A stretch of DNA of 64,000 nucleotides from CAVVJA01 sp963779485 (GTDB lineage: Bacteria; Actinomycetota; Actinomycetes; Mycobacteriales; Jatrophihabitantaceae). A program made the position numbers and the translations under genes. Below are positions 50,302-59,614 of the stretch, in pieces. Numbering within the stretch: position 1 is the stretch's first letter; each line of letters starts with the position of its first letter. The DNA is taken from contig CAVZYJ010000023.1 of assembly GCA_963779485.1 (NCBI GenBank), positions 186,001 through 250,000 of the forward strand. Direction: 5' to 3'. The notes beneath the pieces were generated by a model. That model was not told the DNA's origin. It did not search any database and saw nothing but the letters and a program-made list of their open reading frames with translations.

Positions 50302-52254
50302 ATGAGCGAACTGGAAAAGCACTTCTACGACGTACTGGTAATCGGCGCGGGCGGCGCCGGGCTGCGGGCCGCGATCGCCGCGCGCGAGGCGGGCATGCGA
50401 ACGGCGATCATCTGCAAGTCACTGTTCGGCAAGGCCCACACGGTCATGGCTGAGGGTGGCATCGCGGCCAGCATGGGCAATGCCAACCCGAATGACAACT
50501 GGCAGGTGCATTTCCGCGACACCATGCGCGGTGGCAAGTTCCTCAACTCCTGGCGGATGGCCGAGCTGCACGCCAAGGAAGCGCCCGAGCGGGTGTGGGA
50601 GCTGGAGACCTACGGGGCGCTGTTCGACCGCACGATCGACGGCAAGATCAGCCAACGCAATTTCGGCGGCCACGAGTATCCGCGGCTGGCTCACGTCGGC
50701 GACCGCACCGGCCTCGAGCTGATTCGTACCTTGCAGCAGAAGATCGTCTCGCTGCAACAGGACGACGAGCGTGAATACGGCAGCCCGGACGGGAAGCTGC
50801 AGGTCTTCGGCGAGTGCACTATCACCGAGCTGCTGCGCGACTCGTCCGGCCGCATAGCCGGCGCCTTCGGGTACCGCCGCGACTCGGGGGAATTCCTCGT
50901 CTTCCGCGCCCCGGCCGTCGTGCTTGCCACCGGCGGCATCGGCAAGTCATTCAAGGTCACCTCGAACTCGTGGGAGTACACCGGTGACGGGCACGCGCTC
51001 GCCCTGCGGGCCGGATCGACGTTGCTGAACATGGAGTTCGTCCAGTTCCACCCGACCGGAATGGTCTGGCCGCCGTCGGTGAAGGGCATCCTTGTCACCG
51101 AGTCGGTTCGCGGCGACGGCGGTGTGCTGCGCAACTCCGAAGGCAAGCGGTTCATGTTCGACTACGTGCCATCGGTGTTTCGCGGGCAGTACGCCGAAAC
51201 GGAGGACGAGGCCGACCGCTGGTACACCGACCCCGACCACAACAAGCGCCCGCCGGAGTTGCTCCCGCGCGACGAGGTGGCCCGCGCGATCAACTCCGAG
51301 GTGAAGGCCGGGCGCGAATCGCCGCACGGCGGAGTGTTCCTCGACATCGCGAGCCGACGCACCGCGGCCGAGATCCTCAAGCGTCTGCCGTCGATGCATC
51401 ACCAGTTCAAGGAACTGGCCGACGTCGACATCACCGCGGAGCCCATGGAGGTCGGGCCGACCTGTCACTACGTGATGGGTGGGGTCGAGGTCGACCCCGA
51501 TACCGAGGCGGCGGCCCGGGTTCCCGGCCTGTTCGCGGCCGGCGAGGTCGCCGGAGGCATGCACGGCTCGAACCGGCTGGGCGGGAACTCGCTCTCCGAC
51601 CTGTTGGTGTTCGGGCGGCGAGCCGGTGCTGCCGCCGCCGAGTACGTCGGCGGGATGAACGCGCAGTACCCGAGTATTTCGGAGCGCGCGGTCGCCGACG
51701 CCGAGCGAAGCGCGCTCTCTCCCCTCGAGACGGCCGGCAGTGAGAACCCGTACACGCTGCATCAAGAGCTCCAGCAGACGATGAACGATCTCGTCGGCAT
51801 CATTCGCAAGGACGAGGAGATGCGCGAGGCGCTGGCCAAGCTGGACGAGCTCAAGGCCCGCTCGGACAAGCTCAGTGTCGAGGGCACCCGGGCCTTCAAT
51901 CCGGGCTGGCACTTGGCCCTGGACCTGCGCAACATGCTGCTGGTGAGCGAGTGCGTCGCCCGGGCGGCCCTGCTCCGCCAGGAGAGCCGCGGCGGCCACA
52001 CACGGGACGACTATCCGGCCATGGAGGCGCAGTGGCGGAAGGTCAATCTCGTCTGCTCGGCCGTGAACGGCCATATCGATGTGCTGGAGCAGCCGATGAC
52101 CTCGATGCGGGAAGACTTGCTCGCGTTGTTCGAGCGCGCTGAACTCGCCAAGTACCTCACCGAGGAAGAGCTTCCGCCGCCCGAGCCCGAGGCCGAGCAC
52201 GAGGCCGTAGCGCCGCCGGAGCGGGCGACCCAGCCCGAGGTGACCGTGCCATGA
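50302..52254 (+). CDS. sdhA: Succinate dehydrogenase flavoprotein subunit
   Basis: 650 aa from ATG 50302 (MSELEKHFYDVLVIGAGGAG); FAD-binding GAGGAG motif, FAD-linkage histidine in GKAHTVMAEGGIAA, substrate-site FVQFHPTGMVWPPSVKGILV and SVRGDGGVLRNSEGKR, GGMHGSNRLGGNSLSDLL. The Glu/Pro-rich tail is extra. Oxidises succinate to fumarate. The family length (646 in Rv0248c) fits. An in-frame ATG ten codons upstream overlaps sdhC. Confidence 0.95.
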   Translation: MSELEKHFYDVLVIGAGGAGLRAAIAAREAGMRTAIICKSLFGKAHTVMAEGGIAASMGNANPNDNWQVHFRDTMRGGKFLNSWRMAELHAKEAPERVWELETYGALFDRTIDGKISQRNFGGHEYPRLAHVGDRTGLELIRTLQQKIVSLQQDDEREYGSPDGKLQVFGECTITELLRDSSGRIAGAFGYRRDSGEFLVFRAPAVVLATGGIGKSFKVTSNSWEYTGDGHALALRAGSTLLNMEFVQFHPTGMVWPPSVKGILVTESVRGDGGVLRNSEGKRFMFDYVPSVFRGQYAETEDEADRWYTDPDHNKRPPELLPRDEVARAINSEVKAGRESPHGGVFLDIASRRTAAEILKRLPSMHHQFKELADVDITAEPMEVGPTCHYVMGGVEVDPDTEAAARVPGLFAAGEVAGGMHGSNRLGGNSLSDLLVFGRRAGAAAAEYVGGMNAQYPSISERAVADAERSALSPLETAGSENPYTLHQELQQTMNDLVGIIRKDEEMREALAKLDELKARSDKLSVEGTRAFNPGWHLALDLRNMLLVSECVARAALLRQESRGGHTRDDYPAMEAQWRKVNLVCSAVNGHIDVLEQPMTSMREDLLALFERAELAKYLTEEELPPPEPEAEHEAVAPPERATQPEVTVP

Positions 52255-52300
52255 TCAACCAACCAATTCGGTCGATGCGCACGAACGGCCAGGTGGAGTA

Positions 52301-53056
52301 ATGAGCTACAAGGCGCAGTTCCGGGTATGGCGGGGAGACGCCGAGGGTGGCGAGCTGGCCGACTACACCGTCGAGGTCAACGAGGGCGAGGTCGTCCTCG
52401 ACGTCATTCATCGGCTCCAGGCGACCCAGTCGGGCGACCTGGCCGTGCGGTGGAACTGCAAGGCCGGCAAGTGCGGTTCATGTAGCGCCGAGGTCAACGG
52501 CAAGCCGCGACTGATGTGCATGACCCGCATGTCGACGTTCGAGGAGACAGAAACGATCACCGTCACCCCGTTGCGGGCTTTTCCGGTGATCAAGGACCTG
52601 GTCACCGACGTGTCCTACAACTACGTGAAGGCCCGCGAGATCCCGGCGTTCGCGCCGCCGCCCGGGCTCGCGCCGGGGCAGTATCGGATGGCCCAGGTCG
52701 ACGTGGAGCGCTCCCAGGAGTTCCGCAAGTGCATCGAGTGCTTCCTGTGCCAGAACACCTGCCACGTGATCCGGGATCACGACGACAACAAGAAGGCGTT
52801 TGCCGGTCCGCGCTTCCTCATGCGGATCGCGGAGCTGGACATGCACCCGCTCGACGCGGCCGACCGGCAGAACCAGGCCCAGGACGAATTCGGCCTGGGT
52901 TACTGCAACATCACCAAGTGCTGCACCGAGGTATGCCCGGAACACATCAAGATCACGGACAATGCCTTGATCCCGATGAAGGAACGGGTCGTCGACCGGA
53001 AGTACGATCCGCTGACCAGGCTGCGGGCCAAGATCGTCGAGCGGCGTTCGCGCTGA
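52301..53056 (+). CDS. sdhB: Succinate dehydrogenase iron-sulfur subunit
   Basis: 251 aa. [2Fe-2S] ligands C53, C58, C61 and C73 (WNCKAGKCGSCSAEVNGKPR then LMC); [4Fe-4S] C144, C147, C150 (CIECFLCQNTC); [3Fe-4S] C154, C202/C208 and C212 region (CNITKCCTEVCPEHIKI). Transfers electrons from the flavoprotein to the membrane anchor. 46 bp after sdhA. Confidence 0.95.
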   Translation: MSYKAQFRVWRGDAEGGELADYTVEVNEGEVVLDVIHRLQATQSGDLAVRWNCKAGKCGSCSAEVNGKPRLMCMTRMSTFEETETITVTPLRAFPVIKDLVTDVSYNYVKAREIPAFAPPPGLAPGQYRMAQVDVERSQEFRKCIECFLCQNTCHVIRDHDDNKKAFAGPRFLMRIAELDMHPLDAADRQNQAQDEFGLGYCNITKCCTEVCPEHIKITDNALIPMKERVVDRKYDPLTRLRAKIVERRSR

Positions 53057-53080
53057 CCCCGTGGTTGCCGCGCAGCCGGG

Positions 53081-53590
53081 ATGCACAGCGTGAGTAGCGA
53101 GATCCACTACGCAGTCCGGCGCGCCGGAGCCGCCGATCTCGACGCGGTTCTCGACGTACTGGCCGAGAGCGGGGCCACCCGGTCTTCCGAGACCGCCGAG
53201 CAGCGCCCGGCGTCCGAGATGCAGCGGGCGACCTGGGGCCGCATGATGCGCACCGCCGATCTGTCGGTGTATCTCGCCGAACAAAGCGCCGTTCCGGTCG
53301 GCACCGCCGCGATGCTGGTCATGCCCCACCTGACGTACGACTGCCACCCAACGGCCTTCATCGAGGCGGTCGTCGTCAAGTATGCCCACCGCCGCCGAGG
53401 CGTCGCCCGACAACTGCTCGACCGCGCGCTGGGCGATGCCCGGAAGGCGGATTGCTTGAAGGTGCAGCTGCTATCGCATAAGCGCCACGCCAGCGACGGT
53501 GCGCTTCGCCTCTACGAGGCGGCCGGATTCGCGGCCGAAGCGGAAGGTTTGCGGCTCTACCTGGCCCCGTGGCCGCCAGGCGGCACGTGA
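53081..53590 (+). CDS. GNAT-family N-acetyltransferase
   Basis: 169-aa protein. The acetyl-CoA-binding motif A is FIEAVVVKYAHRRRGVARQL L (RRRGVA), preceded by a beta strand that starts AAMLVMPHLTYD. C-terminal LRLYEAAGFAAEAEGLRLYL is typical of GNATs. Substrate unknown. 24 bp after sdhB, so it may be read through from the sdh operon. A strong hairpin ends the region downstream. Confidence 0.8.
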   Translation: MHSVSSEIHYAVRRAGAADLDAVLDVLAESGATRSSETAEQRPASEMQRATWGRMMRTADLSVYLAEQSAVPVGTAAMLVMPHLTYDCHPTAFIEAVVVKYAHRRRGVARQLLDRALGDARKADCLKVQLLSHKRHASDGALRLYEAAGFAAEAEGLRLYLAPWPPGGT

Positions 53591-53901
53591 TGCGGGGCGG
53601 CGGTGCGTCAGGCGAGCGACCGGTGCGCCACGCATACCCGTAGACCAGCAGGCTGCTCGTGTGAGATCACGGTTAAAGTGGCGCCTGATAAAGACTGTGG
53701 CCCATGCGCGGACATACGTCGCGCTAACGACGGACAGGTGGTCCGCATCTTCCCCAACCGTGCACAGAAGTGTCCAGGTGGTCGCACGGGGGAACGACCA
53801 CCTGGACTCAATCACCAGTATGCACATTGCGTAGTCGTACCGCAACCCCATGTGAAGCCGATCTTTCCGGCTCATGCCGGATGGCGACCTTCCAGCTCGG
53901 G
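53591..53901. other. Convergent spacer after the GNAT gene
   Basis: 311 bp between convergent genes, containing the 13-bp hairpin at 53772-53807. A plus-strand open frame of 115 codons (53603-53950) crosses it, and reads ITVKVAPDKDCGPCADIRRA near its start. It uses codons (AAA, ATA, GAT) rare in the neighbours and runs into the hairpin, so I do not call it a gene. Confidence 0.5.
53772..53807. terminator. Hairpin between convergent genes, likely terminator
   Basis: Arms GTCCAGGTGGTCG (53772-53784) and CGACCACCTGGAC (53795-53807) are perfect over 13 bp with a 10-nt loop (CACGGGGGAA). It is convergently placed between the GNAT gene (plus) and the lipoprotein gene (minus), so a bidirectional terminator is likely. 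No T-tract. Confidence 0.75.
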
Positions 53902-54912
53902 CTACTCGTACGACACGAGATCGGGCTGGGGGCGCAGCGACATGACGTAGGTCGGCGACATGAGCGCGCTGTCCCGGGTGAAGAACAACTTGAAGCCAAT
54001 CCGGTACGGCGGCGAACGGAACGCGAGTTGGTGGTACACCCCGACCTTGGCGCCGGGACTGCCAAAACCGTCGGCGTGCAGCACCGTTTCGACCCGCGGG
54101 TACAGCTTGATGTTCTGCCGGTCCGGCAGCTCGCTCTGCACGAACTGGTGCACTAGCAGGAGCTTGTTGGGCAGGTTCTCGGCCTGCACGATCTCCGATA
54201 GGTAGGCGGCGACAGCGTTGATGCTCGCCGCCGACGACGAGCCGATGCTCTCGATCGGGAACTCGTTCGGCGCGAGCTTCCACTCCGGATCCAGCGCGAT
54301 GCCTACGCTCGGATCGCTCAGGAAGGGCCGCAAGGCCTGAACCTGCGGCAAGAACTCGCCCCGACCCGGTTGGATGTCGAGGATCAACATCATCCGGTGT
54401 CGGTGGGCCGCGTCGAGATAGGCCTGAATCGTCTGCGGCGGAATCGCACTGGTACACAGCGGGAAGTCCACCCGGCACGGCTGGGCCATGGTGGCGATCA
54501 ATTCGAATGCCGGCAGGATCGTCCGCCCGGTGGGCGCATACTGCGCAGCCTGGGCCGCAACCTGAGCCGCGATGGTGTCCGGGTCGGCATTGCCCAGCAC
54601 GCCGAGGATGGGAATACCGGCTTCGCCGTAGTAGGCGATGACCCGGTAGTGCGGGAAGATCGTGCGACCGCCGCGCGGCAACTGGATGAGCGGACGTGGT
54701 CGGGGCGCAGTCGACGTCGGAGCGGGACGCGGTGACGACGACGTTGCTCGCGTGGTGGTCGACGGGCTCGGCGACGGGCTCGGCGACGGGCTCGCCGAGC
54801 TCGAGGTGGGCGGATCGACGCTGTTCGGGGCGACTTCCTGCCCGCGACCCGGCGCCGCACTCGAGCAAGCGGCGAGCATGGCCACGCCAGCCCCGGCCAG
54901 CGCGACTCGCAT
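53902..54912 (-). CDS. Secreted lipoprotein of unknown function
   Basis: 336 aa from ATG 54910-54912. N-terminal signal MRVALAGAGVAMLAACSSAA with lipobox LAAC, cysteine at 16. A Ser/Pro/Thr-rich linker (residues ~25-80, partly SPSPSPSPS) follows, then a ~255-aa globular domain beginning FPHYRVIAYYGEAGIPILGV LG, with LILDIQPGRGEFLPQVQALR and GIALDPEWKL. The domain suggests an alpha/beta barrel-like fold (regular strand-helix alternation, D/E in strand ends), but I do not recognise the family. No catalytic motif is assigned. Transcribed convergently with sdhCAB-GNAT. Confidence 0.75.
   Translation of the reverse strand: MRVALAGAGVAMLAACSSAAPGRGQEVAPNSVDPPTSSSASPSPSPSPSPSTTTRATSSSPRPAPTSTAPRPRPLIQLPRGGRTIFPHYRVIAYYGEAGIPILGVLGNADPDTIAAQVAAQAAQYAPTGRTILPAFELIATMAQPCRVDFPLCTSAIPPQTIQAYLDAAHRHRMMLILDIQPGRGEFLPQVQALRPFLSDPSVGIALDPEWKLAPNEFPIESIGSSSAASINAVAAYLSEIVQAENLPNKLLLVHQFVQSELPDRQNIKLYPRVETVLHADGFGSPGAKVGVYHQLAFRSPPYRIGFKLFFTRDSALMSPTYVMSLRPQPDLVSYE
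54761..54796. repeat. 12-bp tandem repeat coding for Ser-Pro linker
   Basis: Three units of GACGGGCTCGGC (54761-54772, 54773-54784, 54785-54796; last unit ends GCC). On the coding strand they give Pro-Ser dipeptides in the lipoprotein linker. A likely site of length variation by slippage. Confidence 0.8.
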
Positions 54913-55164
54913 GCCTCGGCGAGCAGTTCTGATGGATCCGCCTCTCCACGTCCATGGGACGTCGTGAGGAACGGCCCCGTACTGCGGGCAGCGTGTCATA
55001 GCCCGGGCCCGGATTCAAACGAGCTGACCTGGCGTGTCTGCCATCGGCCGAATCCGTCAAACCGCTCCGCCTCTGGCTTCTGACGGCGACTCCCAGCGAC
55101 GAAACCCCGCCGGAGACAAGCCTCTCGATCACACATAGTCATCGTGGCGATCAAGTCTCGGTCG
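54913..55164. other. Spacer between the lipoprotein and patatin genes
   Basis: 252 bp. No gene and no strong hairpin seen. It must include the lipoprotein promoter, because the patatin gene lies upstream on the same strand. Confidence 0.4.
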
Positions 55165-58100
55165 TCAGCCGCGAGTGTCGGGCTGATCCGGCCCCGCCGT
55201 CGGGCCGGTTCGCACGAGTCGCTTGCTGCCGGGCTGGCTGGTAGGTCGCCGCCGGGTGACCAGGTTGATCAGCACGGCGATCCCGAACAGACCGCCGAGC
55301 AGGGCGAGCCCGCCCCACCAGCTGTTCCGTAGCCACGGGAGCACATGCTCCGGGACCACTCCGTTCGTGCGCATTCGAGCCCCAGATCTCCCGGCGCACC
55401 CAGGCGAGCGCCAGCGACCCGACCGCGGCGAAGGCGGTTATCGCAATCAGGGCACCGAGCAGCCCTCGATGGATGCCCCACGAGCCAAGGGCGATCAGGT
55501 ACAGGCCCACGAGCGCGGTGATGGTGCCGGTGACGCCCACGACGATCACGCTCTGGGTGGCCAGCACGATGCCGATCACGGCCAGCACGACGCCGAGCAG
55601 CAAGGTCTTCCAGCCGCTTCCGCCGGTGGCCTTCGTCGCCAGGTACCCGGTGCGGGTGATGGATCGAGCGCCGGCCAGCGTCGATCGAAACGTCGCGGGA
55701 GTCTCCGGAGTCGCGCTCAGTGCGGCCGTGGTCACCGCGGCGGCTTTGGTCGCAGTTCGGGCGAACGCCGGGCTGTGCAGCTCGCCGCCCAGGGTTTCCC
55801 AGCGGACCGGGCACTCCGGCAATTCTCTGGCGATCATGTCGGCCGGGACGGTCTTGTCGCGACCCAGGTTGAGAACCTTGGTGGCCCAGAGGTTCGGTGG
55901 CTCGGACTGCCGCCGGCCGTGCCGACGGTTTCCCGCCGCCCGGTACCAGATTTCACGGGCCCGAGCGGTCAGGGCGGAAACCCGCCCCGGTTTGACCGAT
56001 GCGTGAATCTGCGGGTCGGTCAGCGGCTGGAGCCGTCCTGCGTCAGCAAGGATGCACTCGGCGATCACCGGCAGCTCGTTCGCGGCGATGACCCGCTGCC
56101 AGGCCTGGGCCAGGAACATGGCGGAGTTGGGCAGGCTGTCGGGCGGCTGCGCCGTGGGATCGTCGAGGAACGCGAGATCGACGTCCAGGCAGTCATCCGG
56201 TAGGCCCGCCGGCAGGCCGAGTTCGGTGCGCAGCCGGTCCGCGAACTGCCTGGCTCGACCGCCGTGTGCCGCGGTGTCCGGGGAGTTCTCCACGACGGCC
56301 AAGATCCGGCGCGGGTCCAGCAGGATGTGAACGAGCCAGCCGGAGCCGTCCAGGCGTCCCCACATCCAGTCGTACGCCCGCCACGAGCTCTTGTAGAACG
56401 CGGCGAAGTGGTGCAGCTCGACCCCGCGGAGCTTGTCCACGCAGTCCAACTGCTGGCTGGCCGGGACGGATTCTTCGATCGGCGCCAGGAGTGTTCGGGT
56501 GTTCGCACTGACCTGGATGAACTCGACCGGCTGATCCACGTTCGGCTCGGCCGGCTGCAGGGCGCGCTCGGCAATCACGAGGCTCAGCAGCTGATCGCAC
56601 ACCTGATTCGGGTCACCGGGGCCGCCGAAATAATCCAGGTAGGCCTGAAGGGTGTCTCGCACGTCGAGGCGGGACGGCCGCGCGGTAGCTCCGCTCGTGT
56701 TCCGCAGCGTCGAGCCGAGATCGGCCACGACACTTGCCACGTTCTGCCAGCCAGCTGCCAATGTCGCCGACGGCATCACGCCGATCAGCAACTCACTTCG
56801 CCGCGCATCCGCGAGATCATGCGCAAGTTGCAGCAAGGTCGTTTCCGGACTGCCTTGCGCCGACTGAACCGAGCTGTCGACGAGTGTTCGGATTCGGTCC
56901 CGTTCGGCGTTCCACGTCTCGGGCGGATCGAATGCCGCTTCCAGCCGGGCCCGAATCGCGGCGATCGCCCGCCGCTGATCCGCATCCACTGCCTGCTGAT
57001 TGGCCAGCTTGACCAGCCGCACGGCCGCGGAGCGGGCGGCGTGGAAAGCGGGCAAGCCGAACCGGGCGGCGAGGATGGGAATCTCCGACTCCGCGATCTG
57101 GTCCCAAGCCGTCGCTCTCGACGCCCGGCGCCCCGTCATCCTGGGCCAGCCCGTCGCGCCAGCCGCAGCCGAGTACGGCCACCATCTCGTCCGCCATCCG
57201 GTTCTCGGTGGACCGCTTGCCCGGCGCGAACTCGGCCGCCCATCTCGAGGGCAGGTTCATCGTCGACAGCCGGCGCATGAGCTCGTCCATGAGCGGCTCG
57301 GCCAGCCCCCGACCTTGCTGTCGTTCGAAGTCGCGAAGCATCCGAGGACTGACCAGCCGATGATCGGGCAGCCGCACCCCGAATTCCGCCAATGTGCGAC
57401 GCAGGTCGTGGTCACTCCTGATCTGGTCGTTGTGCTTGCGGATCGCCTCCAGGTCGCTCGCGATCGACTGCGAGAGCTGAGCGTTCATGTCCGCCTTCAA
57501 CGCCCCGATCATCGTCGGCGCGTTCGCCCACTTGTCCTTATCGGGCACGTCCCGCGGATTCGCTGTGCCACCGCCGTCCGGCACCACGTAGGTCAGCACC
57601 CGCCGCACCTCGCGTCCCTCCGGACTGGCGGGTCGCGCGAATACCGCGCCCAGCAGCGGGGCCAGCGGCCGGTTAGCCAAGATCCCCCCGTCCGCTGCCC
57701 AGTGGCTTCGGGTGGTATTTGCAAACGGCGACATGTCGGGCCGGCTCGGCACGCCCGATTCGGCTGGGACGTGCTCGTCGAAGGGCACGAACGACGGTTC
57801 GAACGCAGCGGGGAACGACGCGCTGCTCCGCGCCGCCAACGCCAGGGCCGTCAGCGAGTCAGCGTCAGCACTGGCCGGGCTCAACGCCTCCTGGGTGAAC
57901 GTGAACAAGCCATGATGATCGACGTCCGCGACAAGTGTTCCGTAATCGTCGGTGAATCGGCTCGTCTCGCCGCCCAGCAACGTGGTGGTGATGTACACCG
58001 TCGTGTCGACTCCCTGCGGAGGTCGCGGTGCGGAGTCGCGCTCTCGGTAGAACTTTTCGATACCTCGAGCCAGTTGCAGGTAGAGGACCTTGTCGCCCTG

Positions 58101-58538
58101 CATCAGCGCGGACGGGTTCTTCTCCCCCGGATCGCGCAACAGGACGTCCAACGAGCCCGCGGTGAGCCATAGGTCCCGCAGCTCGGCCAAATCCACGCCA
58201 GCGGCGCTGGACAGTCCGAGCATGGCCGCGTTGATCCCGCCCGCACTGGTTCCCGACAACACGTCGACGGTCACGGTGACGTCAAGAACGTTCAGCAGCC
58301 CTAGGTAGAGGTCGCGGGACCTCAGATCCCAGGTCGCGTTCGCCGGAGCCGCTTTTCCTCCGTCCGGGCCCGGCGCCGCGCCGGGCGCCGCAGCATCGCG
58401 GGGACGTAGGTTGCTGGCCTGCTGCAGCAGGTTGATCTCGCGGGCCACTCCGCCCATCCAGACCGCGAGACTGACTCCGCCGGTCATCGCAACCGCGACC
58501 CGCACGTCCTGCGAGAGGTCGTTCACGCTGCCTGCCAT
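55165..58538 (-). pseudogene. Patatin-like phospholipase with DUF3376 region, split by two +1 frameshifts
   Basis: Full-length reading would give about 1,123 aa. From ATG 58536-58538 (GGAGG 6 nt before): glycine loop MTGGVSLAVWMGGV, nucleophile S98 (LSGTSAGGIN) and Asp in ADGGILANRP (D283) form the patatin Ser/Asp dyad. The frame then shifts near 57121-57135 (GACGGGGCG, coding strand), so that AWDQIAESEIPILAARFGLP continues in the next frame through a long region of DUF3376 type to three or four hydrophobic helices (TLLLGVVLAVIGIVLATQSV and following). A second shift near 55385 (ATCTGGGGCTC) switches to RTNGVVPEHVLPWLRNSWWG then LALLGGLFGIAVLINLVTRR, the last helix. Either a double-frameshifted pseudogene or sequencing errors in G runs. 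Confidence 0.75.
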
Positions 58539-58598
58539 CGCCATCCTCCACCCGTCGCGAATGCCGGCCGCAGTCGCGGCGCGATTCGGCAATTGAGG

Positions 58599-59570
58599 TC
58601 AGAGGCTACGTCCGACGGAGGGATTCTCCGTGGACCCGGCGCCGAGCTTCATGCTGAGTTTCACCGCTCGGACCGACGACATGGCGGCCGCATACAACGC
58701 GGTTCCGGCTGACAGCAGCAAGAAGCCCAGAATGTCCAGTCCGGGGCTGCCCAACAGAATGAGCCCGATACGGTCGAGTAGGAATCCCGGCGCCATCGCG
58801 ACAGCACTCAGTGCCCCGCCGGTGGCCCAGCTGCCGACCGCTTGCCGGGGCGGGAGCCGTTGCCGTTTCGCCCCGATAATTCGAGCGGGGATGGCGACGA
58901 AGCTGATCAGCATGGCGCTCAACGCGGCACCGAGCGCGGCGACGTAGAGCCAGGTCGAGCCGATTCGAGGAACCACCGTGGCAGCGAGCGCCAGGAGCAG
59001 GCCGAGAGCCAGGCCGGCCACGGCGATGACCTTCAGGTACGCGTTCGTTTGCCGTGCGGCCGGGGCGATTGTCGGCTTCCCGCCGTCGATGGCGAAGCCG
59101 AAGACCGTGTTGCACCAGAACGCCGCGATGCTCACCGCCACCGCCAGGACGGCGAGCACGATCATGCCGCCGATCGTGATGTGTCGAAAGGGCGCGCCGC
59201 GCAAGGTGTGCTCTTTGAGATCCCACAGGACCAACCACACCCAGGCGGCCGGCACCACTTGGATCAGCGAGAGTCGCCAGTTCAGGATGAGCAGCTTGAT
59301 CCCGCGGATCACCAAGACGATCGCGCCGGCCGCCCAGGCGACCGGCGCGAGGTACCGTCTCGACTGACCGAAGCCTCGCGCCGCCGATTCGATCTCGGTC
59401 GCATCGGCATCGGCCACGGTGCGCGCGACTCGTATGGTCCGCGCGAGCTGCGCTCGCACTTTGCCGCCACTGCCTCGGACTTCGGACGACCGTGGCTGGT
59501 TCGAGGCGACCGGCTGCTCGCCGTCCTGCGAAGAGCGGCGCGCCTCCACCACAGTCGCGATCGTAGGCAT
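58599..59570 (-). CDS. Polytopic membrane protein, partner of the patatin gene
   Basis: 323 aa from ATG 59568-59570 (MPTIATVVEARRSSQ). About 80 N-terminal soluble residues are followed by six or seven hydrophobic helices, e.g. PVAWAAGAIVLVIRGIKLLI, IGGMIVLAVLAVAVSIAAFW, VIAVAGLALGLLLALAATVV, LDILGFLLLSAGTALYAAAM. No known family recognised. It ends 60 bp before the patatin start on the same strand, so the two are likely co-transcribed. Alternative start TTG nine codons upstream. Confidence 0.65.
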   Translation of the reverse strand: MPTIATVVEARRSSQDGEQPVASNQPRSSEVRGSGGKVRAQLARTIRVARTVADADATEIESAARGFGQSRRYLAPVAWAAGAIVLVIRGIKLLILNWRLSLIQVVPAAWVWLVLWDLKEHTLRGAPFRHITIGGMIVLAVLAVAVSIAAFWCNTVFGFAIDGGKPTIAPAARQTNAYLKVIAVAGLALGLLLALAATVVPRIGSTWLYVAALGAALSAMLISFVAIPARIIGAKRQRLPPRQAVGSWATGGALSAVAMAPGFLLDRIGLILLGSPGLDILGFLLLSAGTALYAAAMSSVRAVKLSMKLGAGSTENPSVGRSL

Positions 59571-59614
59571 CTGTTCGCATCGATGGCGGATGCGCAAGGA
59601 ACGCTGTGATCTCG

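Noticed and set aside
53603..53950. Possible small Cys-containing protein in the convergent spacer
   Set aside because: No Shine-Dalgarno, atypical codons, crosses the terminator hairpin, and no family resemblance.
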